64,000 bases of DNA from Bacillus sp. EB106-08-02-XG196 (lineage in GTDB: Bacteria; Bacillota; Bacilli; Bacillales; Cytobacillaceae), in contig NZ_JABWSY010000004.1 in NCBI RefSeq assembly GCF_013396335.1, forward strand, positions 62,001 through 126,000, given 5' to 3'. The position numbers and the translations under genes were made by a program. Shown one piece after another: positions 42,427-50,790 of this stretch; the first letter of the stretch is position 1; every line of letters begins with the position of its first letter. The notes below the pieces were generated by a model that was not told the DNA's origin, did not search any database, and saw only the letters and a list, made by a program, of their open reading frames with translations.

Positions 42427-43656
42427 ATGTCCACATACGCAAAGGACCGAAGTCAATTTTACTCAAGGTTTTCAGACTTTTGGTCAAACTTATATGGAGG
42501 TGAATACAGTTTATATCATGTATTTACCATAACAGACCAAACCCAAACCCTTTTAAAGGAAGCTACTGAACGGATGGGCCGGGTATTTTTTAAAACTGCC
42601 GTGCTGCTTCGAAGCCTTCAAGACAATCAGCTTCTTGAACTTGGTTTTCCTGCCGCAAGTCTTCCATTTCTTAGAATGAAGAACCTTTTTCCAGAATCGG
42701 TCATTTCTCGATTTGATTTTGCTGTGACTAGAAAGGGTGTAAAAATGCTTGAGTTTAATTCTGATACACCTACTTTTATCGTCGAATGTTTTAAAATCAA
42801 CGGCGAAGTTTGTACAGAATTGGGCTATCGTGATCCAAACCAAAATCAGGAACGGCTTCTTTCGTCCGGCATTACAAAGGCTGTCCTTGAATCCTCAAAG
42901 GGACATGAAACTCCTAATGTTGTATTCACAGCACACAGTGATCATATCGAGGATTGGAATACCACTGTTTATTTAAGTCAGTTATGTAAGGTTAAAAATC
43001 AAACCATTCCAATGTCAGAGCTTCGGATTACAGATGAAGCACTTTTGGACGCTAATGGGGTTCCAATCGATGTTTTATATCGGCAGACGTATCCTCTTGA
43101 ACACCTGCTCAAGGACAGAGATCCAAATACAAGAGACCTTGTAGGAATTGAATTATTACAGCTTGCGAAGAAAGGGAAAATTTCAATTATAAATCCTGTA
43201 TCAGCATTTCTTCTTCAGCCCAAATCGATTCAATGTCTAATATGGGGCTTAGCAGAAAAAGAAGGATATTATACAAAGGAAGAACAGGAATGGATAAAAA
43301 CATATATGCTGCCTACCTACCTTGAAGCCGATACATTCGCAGGCAATGCTGCATATGTCCAAAAACCGTCATTCGGGAGGGAAGGAGACACGATTACCAT
43401 TTGGGATTCACAAACCCATATAGATGTCCAAAATTCCTTCCAAACCTACAAAAACGAGCTGCCGGTCTATCAATCGTATCTGCCTCTGCCAGTGATTTCA
43501 TTGGAAACGGAAAAAGGTATAGAAGAGTTATCGTATGTATTTGGTTCTTTCCTTATTGCGGGGAAACCGAGCAGTATTGGAATAAGAGCAGGCGAAAAAA
43601 TTACCGGTAACGAGTCCTATTTTTTACCGGTAGGTATTAAAGAAGGAGGACTGTAA
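42427..43656 (+). CDS. Glutathionylspermidine synthase-like ATP-grasp protein
   Basis: 409 residues; ATG at 42427 with SD ggaggtt. Matches the C-terminal ligase part of GspS (YjfC/YgiC family): 'KMLEFNSDTPTFIVE', 'VVFTAHSDH', 'QKPSFGREGDTI' and the end 'SSIGIRAGEKITGNESYFLPVGI'. Bacilli do not make glutathionylspermidine, so the true substrates are likely different (an amine and a peptide or lipid acid). Tightly packed between lipoprotein and DUF350 genes. Confidence 0.88.
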   Translation: MSTYAKDRSQFYSRFSDFWSNLYGGEYSLYHVFTITDQTQTLLKEATERMGRVFFKTAVLLRSLQDNQLLELGFPAASLPFLRMKNLFPESVISRFDFAVTRKGVKMLEFNSDTPTFIVECFKINGEVCTELGYRDPNQNQERLLSSGITKAVLESSKGHETPNVVFTAHSDHIEDWNTTVYLSQLCKVKNQTIPMSELRITDEALLDANGVPIDVLYRQTYPLEHLLKDRDPNTRDLVGIELLQLAKKGKISIINPVSAFLLQPKSIQCLIWGLAEKEGYYTKEEQEWIKTYMLPTYLEADTFAGNAAYVQKPSFGREGDTITIWDSQTHIDVQNSFQTYKNELPVYQSYLPLPVISLETEKGIEELSYVFGSFLIAGKPSSIGIRAGEKITGNESYFLPVGIKEGGL

Positions 43657-44046
43657 ATGTTAGATTTCTTGTTATATTTAGCTGTTTCTTTAGCTTTATT
43701 ACTCACTGGGCTCTTTTTAATGGAGATTACCACAAAGGTCAAGGAATTTTCCTTGATGGCAAAAGGGAATAAAGCAGCAAGCTATGTGCTTGGGGGAAGA
43801 CTTCTTGGACTTGCCATTGTTTTGTATTCTGCACTTGCTCACTCCATCTCGCTCGTGGATATGGTCATTTGGGGAGCAGTTGGAATCGCGGCACAGATTA
43901 TTGTCTTTTATCTTACCGAGTGGCTCACACCTCGAAGTTTTAACGTATCGCAGAGCATTGAAGAAGATAACCGTGCAGTCGGGCTTTTTCTCCTATTATT
44001 GTCCGTATCAATTGGAATTGTTATAGCGGGTTGTTTGACCTACTGA
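43657..44046 (+). CDS. DUF350 (UPF0719) membrane protein
   Basis: 129 residues with four TM helices and DUF350 features ('LGGRLLGLAIVLYSALAHS', 'AQIIVFYLTEWLTPRSFNVSQ'). Its ATG follows the gspS-like stop by one base-step (stop TAA, then ATG), so they are co-translated. DUF350 genes recur beside GspS-like genes in many bacteria, implying a common membrane function that is still unknown. Confidence 0.85.
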   Translation: MLDFLLYLAVSLALLLTGLFLMEITTKVKEFSLMAKGNKAASYVLGGRLLGLAIVLYSALAHSISLVDMVIWGAVGIAAQIIVFYLTEWLTPRSFNVSQSIEEDNRAVGLFLLLLSVSIGIVIAGCLTY

Positions 44047-44078
44047 AAAAAACGCATCTTCTTTGATGCGTTTTTTTC
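44046..44078. terminator. Bidirectional terminator
   Basis: Arms aaaaaaacgcatc / gatgcgttttttt with a short loop between convergent genes. Confidence 0.88.
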
Positions 44079-45105
44079 ATAGCTTTTGGTATGTTTGTTT
44101 GTCACAGATGACAAATAATCTAGCTTCCTTTGGGATGGGGTCATTCCATTTTTTGAGTATGTTCAAATCATTCCTATCAGCTATTAGCTGAGCCCCTTTT
44201 TCTTTAAGTTGTTCATATGCCTTACCATATGTTTTCCACTCAGTACTTACACTGACCTCCCAGAGATCACTCCCCCCATCTCCATCCTGTCTGCTTAGCA
44301 ATTGTGTAAAGAGGTGGCTGGCTCCTTTCATTTGGGCTGATTTCGCCATCAGGTTCGAGACAGATCCATTTGATAAGATAAATTCATCAATCTTAACATG
44401 CTTGAAATTGTCGACGTGCTTTTCGTTTACGATTTCTGCAATGGTGTAAATATTCTTTTCCGTTCCATCATCGTAGCGTTCTATCGAAGAAGCAGTTAAA
44501 AGAGTCTTGCCGTCTACTAAATCAGGATTTACTATACCTTCCGCCGCAAACAGCAATACAGCTTGTGAATTTTCAATTTTCGCCTTCTTCAAAGTCTCTA
44601 CATCTGTTGGACTCCCCTGAATATAGTGAAACCGTTCATGCTCATAAGGAGTCTTTTCAAATTCATCTATCAACACGATATCTGTTTTCTCATCACATAA
44701 TAATAGTTCCTTAATCGTGCTTTTACTTTTAGCACTCCAGCCGATAATAACAAAATGATTTTCACCTTTATATGACAATTTCCCCTCCTCCTTTCGCTTT
44801 TTATATTGGGAGATACCGTCTACAATCACCCCTATTACCGTTCCAAAAAGTCCAATACCTAATGTATAGACGACAATCATCGCCCACGTTCTTCCTGCTT
44901 CTGTTGTTGGATATACATCTCCATAGCCTACCGTGGTCATCGTTGTTAGAATCCACCACACTGCATGCAGGCTGTTTTCAAACGTCTTAGGTTCTAGAAA
45001 TCGAATAATTTCTGCATTAACGATAATAAAAAGGATGGTAAACAGAATTACTGTTCGATATCGGTATCGTGAAGCTGTAAGGAACAGTTTACGAAAAAAA
45101 AGCAT
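44077..45105 (-). CDS. yugO: Two-TM potassium channel with RCK/TrkA-N domain (YugO-like)
   Basis: 342 residues: TM1 (about 15-35), pore with selectivity filter 'TTVGYGDVYP', TM2 (about 72-95), and a cytoplasmic RCK domain ('HFVIIGWSAKSKSTIKELL', 'IQGSPTDVETLKKAKIENSQAVLL'). YugO releases potassium during B. subtilis biofilm signalling. SD gaaaggaggggg before ATG. Converges on the GspS/DUF350 operon. Confidence 0.9.
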   Translation of the reverse strand: MLFFRKLFLTASRYRYRTVILFTILFIIVNAEIIRFLEPKTFENSLHAVWWILTTMTTVGYGDVYPTTEAGRTWAMIVVYTLGIGLFGTVIGVIVDGISQYKKRKEEGKLSYKGENHFVIIGWSAKSKSTIKELLLCDEKTDIVLIDEFEKTPYEHERFHYIQGSPTDVETLKKAKIENSQAVLLFAAEGIVNPDLVDGKTLLTASSIERYDDGTEKNIYTIAEIVNEKHVDNFKHVKIDEFILSNGSVSNLMAKSAQMKGASHLFTQLLSRQDGDGGSDLWEVSVSTEWKTYGKAYEQLKEKGAQLIADRNDLNILKKWNDPIPKEARLFVICDKQTYQKL

Positions 45106-45208
45106 GTTCCCCCTCCTTTCCTATTTATAACTATAATTTCTCCTTACGGTTCCCTATTCCCTTTTTTTTAAATAAGGGACTATTTTATGATCAAGTTAAA
45201 CTATTATA

Positions 45209-45237
45209 TTGACATATTTAACGACAGGGTGTAATAT
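45209..45237 (+). promoter_or_regulatory. Consensus SigA promoter with no ORF behind it
   Basis: TTGACA (45209-45214), 17-base spacer, TAATAT (45232-45237). It points away from the K+ channel gene, toward a hairpin-rich, ORF-free stretch. Expected start near 45244. Confidence 0.7.
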
Positions 45238-45329
45238 TGTTAATTGTGCTTAACATTTATGTAACTTGTAATAGACGAGATAACGCAATGTAAGAATTTT
45301 TTCTGGCATTCTGCTTATGTTTTAAAAGT

Positions 45330-45450
45330 AAAACTTATTCACGCTGGATCGGCTTCGGAGCCGTAAGGATGTAAGAGAGGTAGGGCTTACATCGTTTAGG
45401 TATAAAACCATCAGGTGGAAGAGTAACCGCGGCAAATTGGTCTTTTAATA
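45330..45450 (+). ncRNA. Candidate structured RNA, unassigned
   Basis: The stretch is G-rich compared with its surroundings and holds two exact hairpins: cggct-tcgg-agccg (about 45352-45365) and gatgtaag-agaggtaggg-cttacatc (about 45369-45394), then 'accatcaggtgg' and 'ccgcgg'. No ORF with an SD covers it. A consensus SigA promoter lies 100 bp upstream on the same strand. It is not an S-box, TPP, FMN, lysine, cobalamin, glycine or purine riboswitch by motif, and only loosely recalls T-box ('GGTGG..ACCGCGG') or c-di-AMP ('GGTAGGG') elements. Confidence 0.45.
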
Positions 45451-45544
45451 CCATTTATTATATATAAATTTTTACCTTGCGCATGGCTGCTATCAAAACA
45501 ACCATTCACAAGTTACAATAGTGATCCCATTTGGATCAAAAGCA

Positions 45545-45578
45545 AAAGAAGGCAGAGGATAATCCTCTGCCTTCGTCC
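45545..45578 (-). terminator. Terminator of the ThrE-like exporter operon
   Basis: Perfect 12-bp arms gaaggcagagga / tcctctgccttc; on the minus strand it is followed by 'ttttgctttt'. Confidence 0.8.
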
Positions 45579-45591
45579 AATTATAACGCCT

Positions 45592-46041
45592 TTAGATTTT
45601 AAAAACCTTATTTCCTCTAATCTTTCGAATTACTTGATTAATAACCTCTGAAAAAACAAGACCAAATGCGATGGAGCCTGAAAGTAACGTTACTTTTGCA
45701 CCTAACGCTATTGCTTGAAAGTAATCGTCCTCCACAAAATTCCTCATAGTATCGTATGCCAAACCACCGGGAACTAAAGGAATAATTCCAGCAACACTAA
45801 AAATTATAACAGGTGTTTTATAAAACTTGGCTAATTCCTGACTAACGATTCCCACAAATAGAGTCGCTCCTAGTGTGGCTAAAACAGAATCTCCTGTATA
45901 CTTTTCCGCTAAATAATAGATAATCCAGCCGCCCATTCCAACAAATCCGCATTTTACTAAAGTTTCCTTAGGTGCATTAAAAATAACTCCAAATGCTGCA
46001 GTGGCTATAAAGCTTGTAATTAGTTGTCCTAATATATCCAC
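45592..46041 (-). CDS. Threonine/serine exporter family, small subunit (YjjB/DUF3815-like)
   Basis: 149 residues from the GTG at 46041 (SD ggagg six bases upstream); the longer frame to 46098 overlaps the previous gene and lacks an SD. About four or five TM helices, with 'GFVGMGGWIIYYL' and 'VAGIIPLVPGGLAYDTMRNFV', the ThrE C-terminal half. Pairs with the larger protein encoded 14 bp upstream to make a split ThrE-type transporter. Confidence 0.85.
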   Translation of the reverse strand: MDILGQLITSFIATAAFGVIFNAPKETLVKCGFVGMGGWIIYYLAEKYTGDSVLATLGATLFVGIVSQELAKFYKTPVIIFSVAGIIPLVPGGLAYDTMRNFVEDDYFQAIALGAKVTLLSGSIAFGLVFSEVINQVIRKIRGNKVFKI

Positions 46042-46054
46042 ACTGTGCCTCCAT

Positions 46055-46816
46055 TTACAAGAATGATAAAACGACAGCAATACCTGAGCCGATAGCAAAG
46101 GCAGTTAGAAGTGCTTCCGCACCTTTTGACAAGCCTGATACTAAATGACCAGCCATTAAATCCCTCACTGCATTGGTCACTAGGAGTCCTGGTACTAGTG
46201 TCATTACCGAGCCAATGATTATTTTATCTAACTGCTGACCTAATCCTGTTTTTACAAAGATTAACGCCAGTAACCCAATAATAAACGAGGCTAAAAACTC
46301 AGAGAAAAACTTTACTGGTATAAAACGATGAAAATATAAAAAACCGCAATAACCTACCCCACCAGTTAACATCGCCGGGATAAAGTCTACCCATTCCCCC
46401 ATAAACATAATCATAAAACAGCCGCTGGCTATCGAGGCAGCAGCCGCCTGAAACATAAAGGGGAAGGTTACATCTAATGCATCTAACTCTTTTAAATGAA
46501 TAAGTGCATCATCTAAGTTGATTTCACCACTCGTTATTCTTCGCGAAATACTATTTACCATAGCCACCTTTTTTAAATCAGTGGACCGTGTTGAAATACG
46601 GATTAACTTAGTTTTCGTTGGCTCTGCACCTTCAGCTGAAAAGATGATTCCAGTAGGCGTTACATAGCTATGAGAATTTACAATCCCAAACGCAGCTGCA
46701 ATCCGCATCATCGTATCTTCTACCCGATAGGTTTCACCGCCGGATTGGAGCATAATTTTACCAGCAAGCAAACAAACCTCTATTATTTCGTATGTATGTG
46801 TTTTCTCGTTTTCCAT
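46055..46816 (-). CDS. Threonine/serine exporter family, large subunit (YjjP/DUF1212-like)
   Basis: 253 residues from the ATG at 46816. A soluble N-terminal part ('GKIMLQSGGETYRVEDTMMRIA', 'YVTPTGIIFSAEG', 'RISTRSTDLKKVAMVNSISR') is followed by about five TM helices ending 'GLLVTNAVRDLMAGHLVSGLSKG'. This is the DUF1212 half of ThrE. In E. coli YjjP/YjjB export succinate; the substrate here could be an amino acid or dicarboxylate. Confidence 0.85.
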   Translation of the reverse strand: MENEKTHTYEIIEVCLLAGKIMLQSGGETYRVEDTMMRIAAAFGIVNSHSYVTPTGIIFSAEGAEPTKTKLIRISTRSTDLKKVAMVNSISRRITSGEINLDDALIHLKELDALDVTFPFMFQAAAASIASGCFMIMFMGEWVDFIPAMLTGGVGYCGFLYFHRFIPVKFFSEFLASFIIGLLALIFVKTGLGQQLDKIIIGSVMTLVPGLLVTNAVRDLMAGHLVSGLSKGAEALLTAFAIGSGIAVVLSFL

Positions 46817-46888
46817 AAAAAATTTCACCACAACTATTCTTTCTTCCTATGATTTCCTAAGTTTAATCAAAAGAATAATCTTTATCAA

Positions 46889-46922
46889 TAAAAAAACGCC
46901 TTTTCAATCGAAAAGGCGTAAG
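46889..46922 (-). terminator. Terminator after the binding-protein gene
   Basis: On the minus strand acgccttttc / gaaaaggcgt with a short loop is followed by seven T. Confidence 0.85.
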
Positions 46923-46929
46923 ATAACTT

Positions 46930-48042
46930 TTATTTTTTCTTATAATGTTCTTTCAACGTGTTCATCCAGTCTTCTTCAAATGCTGTTGATTGGCCCCATC
47001 CTGGAATAATATCAGCAAGATTCACCATGTTGACAGGTTCTTTTGATTTTTGAAGGTCTTCTTGTGAGATCAATGATGCTTCGAGATTAAAGGTTTGAGG
47101 AGTCTCTTCACCTGCTAATTTCTTCGCTAATATTCTCATATTAACAGCTCCGATGAGTTTGGGATCAACAGCAGCTGTATACTTCCAAGCACTGCCTTCT
47201 CTTTGAATTTCCTGCAAGTCAGCATTAGAAACATCAATCCCATAAAGCGTAACTTCTTCTCTTCCCGCTTCCTTTAATGCACGTGCTGCCCCAATCGCAA
47301 ACGCATCCCATGTAGCAAAAATTGCATCCAATTCCCCTTTAGGGTATTTATTCAACATAGCAGCAACTGCATTCTGTGTTTGTACACTTGTATCGGCAGA
47401 AGCAACACCAAAACGCTCAACTTCTTTGATTCCTGGGTTCTTTTCCAAGACATCCTGATAAACCTTATTTCTTCGAACCATTGGTGGAAATCCATCTACC
47501 CAAAGATAGGCAATATTCGCTTCTCCACCTGTTTCTTTGACTAATTGGTCCAGTGCTAATGTCGCCAATGCCTCATCATCCTGTGATGTAAGAGTAACAC
47601 CATCAACAGTTGTTAGGTTTGCATTCGAGTCAAAGGCAACAATGCTCTTTCCAGCATCAACAATTTTTTTCACATCATTTAAAGTCGCATCATCATCACC
47701 ATGGGATATGATATATCCATCATAATCTTGGCTTAATGCTTGGTTAATCGCATCATGAAATTTAGCTGTATCTCCATTTGCAGTAAATACATCCACTGTG
47801 AATCCTAACGCTTCGCCCTCTTGTTTCGCACCAGCTAAGAATTGGGCGGTATGATCGTCCCCGCCAATTTTTCGGATTACCTTAATTTTTGGCTGTTCCC
47901 CTTTTGCAAAACGTTCTGGAACTCCTTCAATTGGTGTACTTCCACTCGTTTGCTTTGATTCTCCTCCAGCACCACAGCCGGTAAGCAAAAGTGTTGCTGC
48001 AATTGCTGATACAAATGTGCTCTTAAAAAAATTCTTCCTCAT
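46930..48042 (-). CDS. Sugar-type ABC transporter substrate-binding lipoprotein under SAM-riboswitch control
   Basis: 370 residues; ATG at 48042 has SD ggggga, the ATG at 48057 does not. Lipobox 'LLLTGC' then a type I periplasmic-binding (RbsB/LsrB-like) fold: 'DAINQALSQDYDGYIISHGDD', 'VAFDSNANL', 'AIFATWDAFAIGAARAL', 'LYGIDVSNADL'. A complete SAM-I riboswitch precedes it, which is unusual for a sugar-binding protein and suggests a sulfur-containing sugar such as methylthioribose. No permease or ATPase gene is adjacent. Confidence 0.87.
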   Translation of the reverse strand: MRKNFFKSTFVSAIAATLLLTGCGAGGESKQTSGSTPIEGVPERFAKGEQPKIKVIRKIGGDDHTAQFLAGAKQEGEALGFTVDVFTANGDTAKFHDAINQALSQDYDGYIISHGDDDATLNDVKKIVDAGKSIVAFDSNANLTTVDGVTLTSQDDEALATLALDQLVKETGGEANIAYLWVDGFPPMVRRNKVYQDVLEKNPGIKEVERFGVASADTSVQTQNAVAAMLNKYPKGELDAIFATWDAFAIGAARALKEAGREEVTLYGIDVSNADLQEIQREGSAWKYTAAVDPKLIGAVNMRILAKKLAGEETPQTFNLEASLISQEDLQKSKEPVNMVNLADIIPGWGQSTAFEEDWMNTLKEHYKKK

Positions 48043-48110
48043 GTTGAAATCCCCCATTTTTTAGTATGTACGTGTGTTCCTACCAACGTAGCCCCTAGGA
48101 GAGTAATAAC

Positions 48111-48275
48111 AAAAAACCTCTCCAAGAAAAGAGAGGTTTCATCACAAAAAGAAGGATTACTCCTCTCTTATCTTTCAAAACAATTCCTTGTTTTGCAGGA
48201 TTTAGCACCAATTCCAAACGGAACGGTTGCTGGGCGTCATCGGGCCAGTCCCTCTGCCACTCTTGATAAGAGAAC
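48111..48275 (-). ncRNA. SAM-I riboswitch (S-box) with intrinsic terminator
   Basis: On the minus strand the aptamer shows the S-box core: 'cttatcaagagtggcagaggg', 'actggcccgatgacgccc', 'agcaaccg', 'ggtgctaaatcctgc' and closing 'gataagag'. It is followed by a terminator (aacctctc ... gagaggtttttt, 48111-48139). High SAM should stop transcription, so the binding protein is made when methionine/SAM is short. Confidence 0.95.
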
Positions 48276-48307
48276 GTATTATTTTACTTGATTAAAGTGT
48301 TAAACTA

Positions 48308-48336
48308 AATTTAATCTCCTATTAACAATTTGTCAA
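48308..48336 (-). promoter_or_regulatory. Promoter of the S-box transcript
   Basis: TTGACA (48336-48331), 17-base spacer, TAAATT (48313-48308) on the minus strand, about 35 bp before the aptamer. Confidence 0.7.
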
Positions 48337-48427
48337 TAGTGTTTTCTAAATATTTTAAATTTATCCTCTACTTTCACTACATGCACATAATATCGAATCT
48401 AATGCCGAAGCTAATTGCTAGGTATAT

Positions 48428-48449
48428 AACTTTCATTTTTTTGAAAGTT
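48428..48449. promoter_or_regulatory. Operator-like palindrome before the MFS pump gene
   Basis: Perfect 8-bp arms aactttca / tgaaagtt with a six-base T spacer, 55 bp before the MFS start codon and just upstream of a 'tattat' -10-like hexamer. Could be bound by an unlinked repressor. Confidence 0.45.
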
Positions 48450-48503
48450 CGGTATTATTGTATTTAGGAAAACGAAATATCTTGCCGAGAGAGGTGAACT
48501 AGC

Positions 48504-49718
48504 ATGACTAAGCTGGAGATGGCAAAACGAAATATCTTAATCATGTGGTTTGCCAACTTCTTTGTTGCTGGAAGTATGACGATGGTTCTACCGTTTATTT
48601 CCTTATACATAGAGACATTTGGAAACTTTTCAGCGAAATATGTTCAGCATTGGTCAGGAATAACCTTTGCCGTAACATTTGTATCAGCTTTTATCTTCTC
48701 ACCGATTTGGGGGAAAATTGGGGATCGTTTTGGAAGGAAAAAAATCCTTATTATTTGTGGAATTGGAATGGGATGCTCGATTTTCCTTATGGGCTATGTC
48801 CAATCCGTTTGGCAGCTTTTCCTCCTAAGGTTTTTGACGGGATTTTTCACAGGATTTATTCCAATGTCACAAGCATTTATTTCTACACAAACACCAAAGG
48901 AAATAGCTGGTCGTGTACTTGGAACATTACAAACAGGCAGTATCACAGGTTCGCTCCTTGGTCCGATGCTTGGCGGGGTTTTAGCGGATTCACTAGGTTA
49001 CTCCTTGACCTTTAAATGGACGTCGATTGCGATTATTGTTTCCGGCTTACTTGTTTTTGCAACTAAGGAGTATGTGATTGAAGCGAAAAAAGGAACAAAA
49101 TCACATTATTCCAGTAAAGAAGTTTTAGCACATATTGTAAGGAATCCCGTATTGTTAACGGTTTTACTTATCTCAGCACTCGTACAAATTGCTCACTTTA
49201 GCATACAGCCGATTCTATCATTATTTGTCAGTGAACTGCATGGTCACACAAATATCGCTTTTTATTCCGGAATCGCCTTCTCGGCAGCTGGATTAGGAAA
49301 TCTGCTGATGTCGAGAAATTGGGGGAAGATTGCGGATAAGCACGGTTATATAAAAATTCTAGTCATCCTGCTTTTTGTCTCAGGAATCATTTACCTTCCT
49401 GGCGCTGCAGTCACTGAATTCTGGCAATTGGTTATTGTTCGATTTGCGCTAGGAATAGCAATAGGAGGAATCATCCCCGTTCGTATAGCCTATATTCGGC
49501 AAGAGGCACCGATAGCCATGCAGGGTGAAGTTCTAGGCTATAATACTAGCTTACGGTTCCTTGGAAATATCATTGGTCCAATGTTAGGTGGATTCATTTC
49601 TGGGTATTTAGGATTTTCTGCTGTGTTTATTAGTACTAGCGCGTTATTGATACTTAGCGGAATCATCTTGTTTATCTCTATGCACCGCCACCCGAAGCTT
49701 GTTAAACATACCGTTTAA
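48504..49718 (+). CDS. MFS multidrug-efflux-type transporter (DHA1)
   Basis: 404 residues with 12 TM helices and MFS motifs: 'GKIGDRFGRKK' (motif A) between TM2 and TM3, and 'GSITGSLLGPMLGGVLAD' (motif C, typical of drug antiporters) in TM5. Resembles Bacillus YttB/Bmr-type pumps. SD gagaggtg. Substrate unknown. Confidence 0.85.
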   Translation: MTKLEMAKRNILIMWFANFFVAGSMTMVLPFISLYIETFGNFSAKYVQHWSGITFAVTFVSAFIFSPIWGKIGDRFGRKKILIICGIGMGCSIFLMGYVQSVWQLFLLRFLTGFFTGFIPMSQAFISTQTPKEIAGRVLGTLQTGSITGSLLGPMLGGVLADSLGYSLTFKWTSIAIIVSGLLVFATKEYVIEAKKGTKSHYSSKEVLAHIVRNPVLLTVLLISALVQIAHFSIQPILSLFVSELHGHTNIAFYSGIAFSAAGLGNLLMSRNWGKIADKHGYIKILVILLFVSGIIYLPGAAVTEFWQLVIVRFALGIAIGGIIPVRIAYIRQEAPIAMQGEVLGYNTSLRFLGNIIGPMLGGFISGYLGFSAVFISTSALLILSGIILFISMHRHPKLVKHTV

Positions 49719-49740
49719 ACATGCATAACCATAAAAATAG

Positions 49741-49763
49741 CAAAAGACCCAATCTGGGTCTTT
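49741..49763. terminator. Bidirectional terminator
   Basis: Arms aaaagaccca / tgggtcttt with a three- to four-base loop between convergent genes. Confidence 0.7.
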
Positions 49764-49765
49764 AA

Positions 49766-50683
49766 CTATTTTAAAGACTGTTCATAAACTTTTAAATTTG
49801 TATAAATGGCCGCTAGGAGTGGAACAGAGATTTCTTCCCTTCGCGCAATATCTAGCAAATAACCATGTAAATGATCTGCTTCAACAGGGAGTAACTTTTC
49901 CATATCTCGTTGCATGGATGACTTCATAGGGTAGGCTAAAGCATTTATCTGATTCATTTGAACAGTTTCAATATCTTCGGCAAGCGGTGCATCTATTCTT
50001 TTCATTATCGCAATTAGTTCTCTTAATAACTGAATAATAATGGATTCACCAATTTCCGTTTCACGAATTGGACCTATTGGTGCTCTCATTAAAGTCGTTA
50101 TCCCCGAAAGAGCAGATATGAACAAATATTTATTCCATATCTCATGATTTATATTTTCGCTCAAACGGAAGCCAGTGTTGGTTCCGCTAAAGGCTTCTTC
50201 AATTTTTGAAATCCGCTCTGATCTTTTACCAATCCGTTCTCCAAACACCAAATCGTGTCTTGGACTTGATTGAATTACCTTTCCTGTTTCATCAAGCGTA
50301 GATTCAAGGAAGCATAGGCCGCCAATAATTTTATCTTTACCAAACTCTTCTTCCAATCTAGTAAAATGCGAAATTCCGTTCAACAAAGGCAAAATCATTG
50401 TATCCTCGCCTACATACGGATGGATACTCTCTATTGCCCCCTCCAAATGATATGCTTTGGTGGATAATAGAATTAAATCAAAAGGACCTGCAGACTCACT
50501 AGCTGTAATCGCATGGACTGCCTGAGTTACATTTCCATGAACACTTTCGACCACGAGTCCAGCCGTATCTAACTGTTTTTTTCTTCTTTCTCTCACTAAA
50601 AAAGTGACATTCTCTCCCTTTTCGAGTAAACGCCCGCCAAAATAGCCACCAATTGCTCCTGCGCCAACAACTAATATCCTCAT
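49766..50683 (-). CDS. panE: 2-dehydropantoate 2-reductase
   Basis: 305 residues from the ATG at 50683 (the G-rich SD ggggga lies between this and the ATG at 50704). N-terminal NADPH motif 'VVGAGAIGGYFGG', catalytic lysine region 'NKYLFISALSGITTLM', and C-terminal helical ketopantoate-reductase domain ('SMQRDMEK'). Makes pantoate for coenzyme A; Bacilli often carry several paralogues, so assignment to pantothenate synthesis is likely but not certain. Confidence 0.85.
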   Translation of the reverse strand: MRILVVGAGAIGGYFGGRLLEKGENVTFLVRERRKKQLDTAGLVVESVHGNVTQAVHAITASESAGPFDLILLSTKAYHLEGAIESIHPYVGEDTMILPLLNGISHFTRLEEEFGKDKIIGGLCFLESTLDETGKVIQSSPRHDLVFGERIGKRSERISKIEEAFSGTNTGFRLSENINHEIWNKYLFISALSGITTLMRAPIGPIRETEIGESIIIQLLRELIAIMKRIDAPLAEDIETVQMNQINALAYPMKSSMQRDMEKLLPVEADHLHGYLLDIARREEISVPLLAAIYTNLKVYEQSLK

Positions 50684-50790
50684 TCCCCGTCCCCCTAGCA
50701 GCATAATAATTTAAGTATACGGGAAACTTTTTACAAGTTAAAGATTGGAAAAAGAAAAAAGCAGGAATGTGTGGATTCCCGCTTTCTAAA

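Noticed and set aside
45330..45450. c-di-AMP (ydaO) riboswitch or T-box
   Set aside because: It has GGTAGGG and an ACCGCGG-like piece but lacks the GGGGACC/GGGGTGAA core of ydaO and any specifier or T-box/terminator arrangement; the strand also points away from the K+ channel gene.
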